DNA of 64,000 bases, taken from NCBI GenBank assembly GCA_038503035.1, contig JAVSML010024427.1, positions 48,424 through 112,423 of the forward strand. The letters are read 5' to 3'. Each line of letters starts with the position of its first letter. The first letter of the stretch is position 1. The DNA comes from Crocodylus rhombifer. Its lineage: Eukaryota > Chordata > Crocodylia > Crocodylidae. The notes below the pieces were generated by a model that was not told the origin of the DNA, did no database searches, and saw only the letters and a program-made list of their open reading frames with translations. Position numbers and translations under genes: made by a program. Shown here piece by piece: positions 58,671-64,000 of the stretch.

Positions 58671-60340
58671 GATAAACCAGTCAGTAACCAGAACTGTTAA
58701 TCTAATTGGATTTGATCTCTTCTCTGACCTCAGTTGATCCTTCTCAGCATGGGCGACTGGTGCCTCCTGAGTCTGGGGGGGCACCAGATTGCCAACGGCG
58801 GTGGGTGGGGGGGGTGTCCCTTGGCTGCTGATTGCTGACTGGGGGAGAGGGGTCCCCCAGAGCCGGTGGCATTGAGCCAGCGGCAAAACCAGAAGTGCAC
58901 GTCTGGCAGCACTTCCGATTTTGTGGCTGGCGCTTCCAGGGGGTGCACAGCCGATCTTGGGGGGGGGGGGGATGCGTGTGCACCCCCTACTCATTGCCAA
59001 TGCTTCCCAGCTACAAAAACCAGTTCAAATCATTTCCAGTCCTGCTCAAATCTTGCTGTGCCTCTCTCAGAGGTTTCCCTCTGCAAATCCTTTTAAAACA
59101 CTCCCTTGTCTCCTCTCACTCTCATTCTCTCTCTCTGATAGCTTTCAACTGCTCCAAACTTGAGGACCGGGCAAGCAAACTTGGCCAGACTGGTTTGCCT
59201 GGGACTCAGCTAACCTATTGTTGCAGGCTGTTCCCACCTTGGCAGCCTCCCATTCAGTCCTAAGGGCTGACCTGTCTCTGGTGGGTACACGCGGGAGGCC
59301 TAGTAAAGCAGCTGAACGTGTGCGGACAGAGACGTTTGGGACACACAGTGAAGTCTCATAACAATAACTGCAGAACATCAGGCAGGAACTGGATGTATCG
59401 TGCACCGATGTCCCTCCTTGCTCCACCCAGACCTATTAACAAGGGTGTATGAAAACGTCATGGCACATGCATCAATAATATACAAGCAGCCAAGCTCAAT
59501 AGAGTCCATCTCACACTGGAAAAGACAAGAGAAGAGATACAGAGAAAAGGAGCTGCTCTTCCCCACCATCCTGCACGCTGGAGAAGGGTGTCAAAGAACT
59601 AGGCTGTTCTGGGCCCATCGCTCTGAAGCCTCCTCTGCAACAAGAAAGGCTTTGGGAGGGATAGACGTTATGGGACACTGACAGACCGTCACATAGTGAC
59701 ATGGACCCTGGCTGAGCCAGTGTAGCCAGAAGCACTAGACTAGGCTGGGATGCATTCAGAAAGGGGAAAACATTCTTCTTTATAACCAGTGTTTATTCCT
59801 GAGATGGAGAGCACACACCTGCGTGCCCTCTGCAGAGCTGTGAATGGATATCCAAGCACAGTTTAAGGATCTGCTGAATGCAAACGCTGTGTGTCAATGT
59901 TTGTCCTGGCACCAGGGCTCTTCAGGTGCATTATTTTCGAATGCAGGATGAGATGAAGACTGACTCAAGTTTTCATAAAGGTAGGCTTTCTCATGAAACG
60001 ATTATTGATTCAGTAAGAGAACCTGGACCCCGTCCAGGGGGTGCTGCAAACAGGGAGATAAATAAAGCTGCTGATTCATTATTCACAAATCTTTCCTTCT
60101 CCAGCTTCCTTCCAACTCCGCTGCAGTGGAAACGTTTGTTTGTAAGTGCCCTGGCGTTCAATCTCAAGGCAGAGCTATGTGCCACATGAAAGGCCAGGAG
60201 AGGCATGCAAGCTATGCGGCAGAACCAAGGCTGGAGCCTTTTAAACACCGCCTCCTCGTATCCCCAGAAACCACTCTGGTTAGGCAAATTCTCAGCAGTT
60301 TTTAATTAGGCCCACAGCATTCACAGCTGAGAGAGGAAGG
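58671..60340. other. Intergenic stretch, no gene recognised
   Basis: It contains a G run at about 58960-58971 and GC-rich repeat-like DNA at 58760-58990. The rest is unassigned. No exon of a known family was recognised on either strand. Confidence 0.6.
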
Positions 60341-60349
60341 CACATCACA

Positions 60350-60830
60350 GGGACCTACAGGAACGTATCGCCCCGAGGAGCCGAGCGCTGAGCCCTGAAG
60401 GAGCAGAGCGCGGGCGGACGAGCGGGGGACAGAGGCAGCTCCGAGAAGGGCGATGAAGGGACTCTCCACCGGGGCCTTTCCGCAGCGCTCGGCGCCCCAC
60501 CACTCTCACGAACTTCAGAAATTGGGCCGCCGCTTCTACGAACGGGCAGAGCGGGCAGAAAGCTCTCCGTGAATGCAAGGTGGGAAAAGGGTCAAGGGTT
60601 ACCCAGCCGTCTCATTGTATGAGCATTTTTGAAGAGAAACCACCCGTGCAATTCAAGGAGGCCACAGCCAACCTCACGGATCAGGCCACGCGGGCTGCCT
60701 ACGATTTCGCTTTGGCTTCACTCTGCTGAGGTTCTCGGTTGACATCAAGCGTCACGCGGAGGCAACGGTCTCTGCGCGGGGGCTTGCCTTCTTCGCCAGT
60801 CCAGGCCAAACATTGCCAACCGGCCGCTGA
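60350..60830. promoter_or_regulatory. CpG-rich island, candidate promoter
   Basis: CG dinucleotides are much denser here than in the flanks (for example gaggagccgagcgctgagcc, agcgcgggcggacgagcg, gcagcgctcggcgccc). A CpG-rich stretch like this in a vertebrate usually marks a promoter. It could drive VILL leader exons on the - strand, the unidentified open frame on the + strand, or both; sequence alone cannot decide. Confidence 0.45.
60619..60729 (+). other. Short open frame after the CpG island
   Basis: ATG at 60619 reads 36 codons (start MSIFEEKPPVQFKEATANL) to TGA at 60727. Its composition looks protein-like and it precedes the larger frame at 60831, but the frames differ. A second short frame runs from ATG 60451 to TGA about 60570. 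No family recognised. Confidence 0.25.
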
Positions 60831-61271
60831 GCTCCGGTGTTTGTGTGTTGGGTGCCCGGTTTTGAACGCTCAGCTACTGCTAGCGGCTGGGAGTACCCAG
60901 GGCAGCTAAAAATCAGAGCGTTTCTTAAAAGTGCCTATATATCCACTGAGGTACTTAGTGTTTTGGGTCCTGCATGTGGGATCCCCAAATTAGAGGCTGT
61001 TTTTGAAAAGGTACTTCACCACCCAAAAACCAGCTCTTACAAGTCAAGATCTTGGGGCTTGAGTGCGTACAACAAGGTTAAATATGAAATCAAGACTATC
61101 ATTTACTCCAGCCTAAAAGAAAAGTGGGCGAGGGTCTTTAAGCAGATGGGAATGCTTTTATTAGAGCAACTGAGCAGTTGGAAAAAAGCTCTTAGCAAGC
61201 TTTTAGGCGCAAAAAAAGAGTGCAGCTCAGGCCCGGCTGAAGTGGACAAGCCCGAGACCAAGGGCAAGTGA
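60831..61271 (+). pseudogene. Unidentified open frame; possible exon or broken gene
   Basis: Open for 146 codons to TGA at 61269-61271, after a TGA at 60828-60830. There is no ATG in the first hundred codons, so it cannot be a stand-alone gene. It would need an upstream exon (candidate acceptors after cgctcag at 60873 or gtacccag at 60900) or a frameshift. The C-terminal half is Lys-rich and looks helical and amphipathic (KVKYEIKTIIYSSLKEKWAR, MLLLEQLSSWKKALSKLL), ending PETKGK. I do not recognise the family. No poly-A tail follows, which argues against a recent processed copy. Confidence 0.35.
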
Positions 61272-64000
61272 GGAGGCCTGATCCTAATAGGCCATTTGTG
61301 TCACTTTGTGTGAAGAGTCACCATCAACAATCTTTGAGGTCTGGGCCCAGTATCAATACCGTCCTCCTAGAAATCGGAGAGATTAACATTTCAAAATGAA
61401 GAGAGAACTCCTCTTTCCTGCTCCAGTTTTGTCCTACATGGGTCTCACGGGGAGGTGTCGAGGCCAGCTGGCCCCTTTTTTTAAAGCCCGTCTGACCTCT
61501 CAAAAGCCAAGTTCATGCATAACCAGTGTCAAATGCAAATTAAGCTCGGCCACCCCAGCAGAGAAAGCAGAGGGGAATTTTTGGTGGAGCTTCCCCATAG
61601 GGAACAAGCACCCGTCTCTGCCCAGAGGTGACAGATATAGTCACGACTGGGGTCCCTTGCTGTAGCAGCAAAGGCATCCTTGCCCTTGGTCCTGTAATGA
61701 GACTCCTGTACGCAGTGTCATTGCCCAAACGAATAGGGAAACTAGAAGCATTTCTGCCAAGAGACGAGCTGCTCCCAGCCAGCCCTATCCGTGTCCTGCT
61801 CGCTCTCGGTCTGGACAAGCTAAGCCCCGAGGGCTCTCGTGTGAGCGCCGGGCATTGAAAGCGAGCCAGTTTTTCAGGTGATCTTCCCTTCGGAGACCAT
61901 GAGCAGTCCTCTCTGCCCTGCCTTCCTACGGCCAGTTGCAGACGCTGGCGTCCGGCTGTATACTGCCGTCTCTGGGACTCTCCTGTAGGAGACTTTCAAG
62001 CAGCATCACCCCTCACCACCTGTGTTTGTCCTTCCCAGCGTCTTTGGCATCGCATTCGTTACTGGTTTGTGGAGCTCCTTGGGTACCGGCCGAGCCCACT
62101 GGACCTTTTGGGCCTGGTCCATGAGGGAGATGAGTCCGCTACAGCTCCCTTTAGCACAAACTCAAACCCTAGAGCAGTGATGCTCAACCTTTTTTCCCTG
62201 GTGGGCTGGATGGGCAATGCCCGGTCCATCCACGGGCCGGATCCAGTCGGTGGTTATGATCCAGTGCCCGGGATGGGCGCAGCAGGTCCCATCCAGCCAT
62301 GTGAAGTGGGGCAGGAGTAACCCGTCCCCACGGGGAAAGGGATATGTTCTGGCCCTCATCCAGCCGGGGCGGGGGGAGCAACCCTAGTGGGAAAGGGGCA
62401 CGGCCCAGCTCCAACCCACCGCACAGGGCTTGGGGTTCGGGTATTTGGCAGGGGACTATGTGGGCTTGAAGGGGCTGGAGGTGAGTAGGAGCTGTAAGTC
62501 TAGCTCACCCCCATGCTGGAGCTAAATGGGGGCAACAAGGTCAGAAACTGCCCCTAGCAGGAGTCATTCTCCATACAGACCAAGGGAAGCAAGGGCTCCC
62601 GTCATGAATCACGATCTCACTGTTCTCCCTGAGCTATTCCCGGGGGTCAGGGGCAGATTATAAACTGCTCTCTACCTTGGACTGGATCTAATGGCTCAGT
62701 CTAGCCCACAAAGGGTCTGGTGTCTGCTACCGCCTCCCACCGACACGGCTTGTCAGGCAAAGACTGGTTTGAGCTCGTTCGCAGCACAGGTATTTTGTTA
62801 CTCCCCGCGACTCGAGAAAGGAGCACAACCAGCAAGAGGGATCTCGCCTGCAGGATGGCAGCACGCGAGCGAAGCAAGGAAGCACATCCAGACCCAAGTC
62901 CCTTGGGGTGATCATATGGACCCCTAAACCAGACAGCGTGATGAAGCACGCTGCCCTGCCCCTTCGCTGTCACGAACGATATGGCCAGGCCAGACCGAAT
63001 GCACCTCATCCTGCAGGCTCTGCAGCCCCAGGCCTGGATGGAGACTTGGATGGGAGAGCACTCAGAAACCCAGTTCTCCTTGGGACAAGCCAAGGAGCCA
63101 GAGCCGAACGCTTGGTGGACGTCACGTCACAGAAACTGGGGGAGAGGAGGAAAAATGCGGACTGCCCCTTCTGCTGCTGCTGAGGTGACAGATGGGAGAA
63201 AACCCCAGTGAACACGGTGCATGACCATCTGATGTTTCATACTGAAGGAAGAGCCTTAAAAGCTAGGTGGGTCGAAATCTCACCTACTTGCTCACCCCAA
63301 AGCCCTGCTGGGCATTTTGCCTGAGTGCAAAATCATGTGCGCATGCCTGAGAGTGTCACTGTGGGCAGCCACCTCTGGGGCTGGACATGGCAGCTCCTTG
63401 GGGAGCGCTAACGTGACCTGAGACAGGAACCAGAGGTTAAATTCGCCTCTAAGGACCTCAACCAGGCCTAGCCTTGCTATCCCCCGATAGCACTCTGTGG
63501 TGAAGGATGAGCTTTAAAGGCAACTTTCATGTATGCCCATGTCTTTAGGATAGGGAACTCCTCCTGACGGATAGGCACAAGCTGCTGAAACCTTTTTGGT
63601 ATGTCACCCTGTCTATCCTATAGAGAGGTAGCAGAGGCACAGAGGAGCTGTACGTAGATATTCTGCCTCACCCGGTGTCTGGTGAGCGATGCATCCCACC
63701 TTGTTTGGCTGGCTTCATAAGGCCTCTGGTAAATACAGAGCAGCTAGAAGACTATACTTTCTCTCTCCATGACCTGGCAAGGAATCATTTTTAGGCCTGA
63801 AGCCCTGAATAATGCATCCTACAGTAACTGCTCTGGATGGATGAAGCTCCAGCATGCAGTTTAGCATCCTCTATGTATCAGCTGTCTTGGATGTGGGAAA
63901 AGGATGAGAGAGAGGCTTGTTATTACGCTGCCAAGTGCTGACACCACAGAGTAAGCTCTTAGGGTAAAGAAATTGGAGAAGGGGATGTAGGTTTGCAGGG
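61272..64000. other. Right-hand end, no gene recognised
   Basis: No exon recognised. A hAT-style end (cagtgatgctcaaccttttt) occurs at about 62177, followed by GC-rich repeat-like DNA to about 62500. In mammals CTDSPL is the next gene in this direction; none of its conserved phosphatase motifs (DLDETL) is seen here. Confidence 0.6.

Overview
The window is nuclear DNA of a vertebrate, most likely a sauropsid and probably a crocodilian (a turtle is not excluded). Genes are split into short exons with GT-AG introns. The intergenic and intronic DNA is full of CR1 LINEs and hAT- and pogo-type MITEs. There is no bacterial-style gene packing. The species assignment is inference from repeat content and synteny.

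Two real protein-coding genes lie tail to tail. On the + strand, the last four coding exons of PLCD1 (phospholipase C delta-1; end of the Y-box barrel plus the C2 domain) run from 3630 to the stop at 10189; the rest of the gene lies left of the window. On the - strand, a complete villin-like gene (VILL) runs from its ATG at 52605-52607 to its stop at 17685-17687. I placed 19 coding exons base by base. They join in frame to 862 residues: six gelsolin-like repeats, an Asn/Ser-rich linker and a C-terminal headpiece. PLCD1 next to VILL in convergent orientation matches human chromosome 3p22, where CTDSPL lies beyond the VILL 5' end, so CTDSPL is expected to the right of 64000.

Layout: 1-3500, old and younger CR1 copies; 3630-10189, PLCD1 exons; 10190-17684, the convergent interval with both 3'UTRs; 17685-52607, VILL; 52608-64000, VILL upstream DNA with a predicted untranslated leader exon, more repeats, a CpG-rich island at about 60350-60830 and an unidentified open frame ending at 61271.

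The large VILL introns act as a transposon trap. They hold two CR1 copies with recognisable reverse transcriptase, several families of short terminal-inverted-repeat elements (some with intact target-site duplications), a 580-bp fold-back element with TA target sites, and a pair of about 97% identical inverted arms 1.3 kb apart. Most long open frames in the window are repeat relics or chance frames in GC-rich repeats. I found no RNA gene, CRISPR array or prokaryotic system. The items most worth a second look are the unidentified open frame beside the CpG island and the fold-back and inverted-arm structures.
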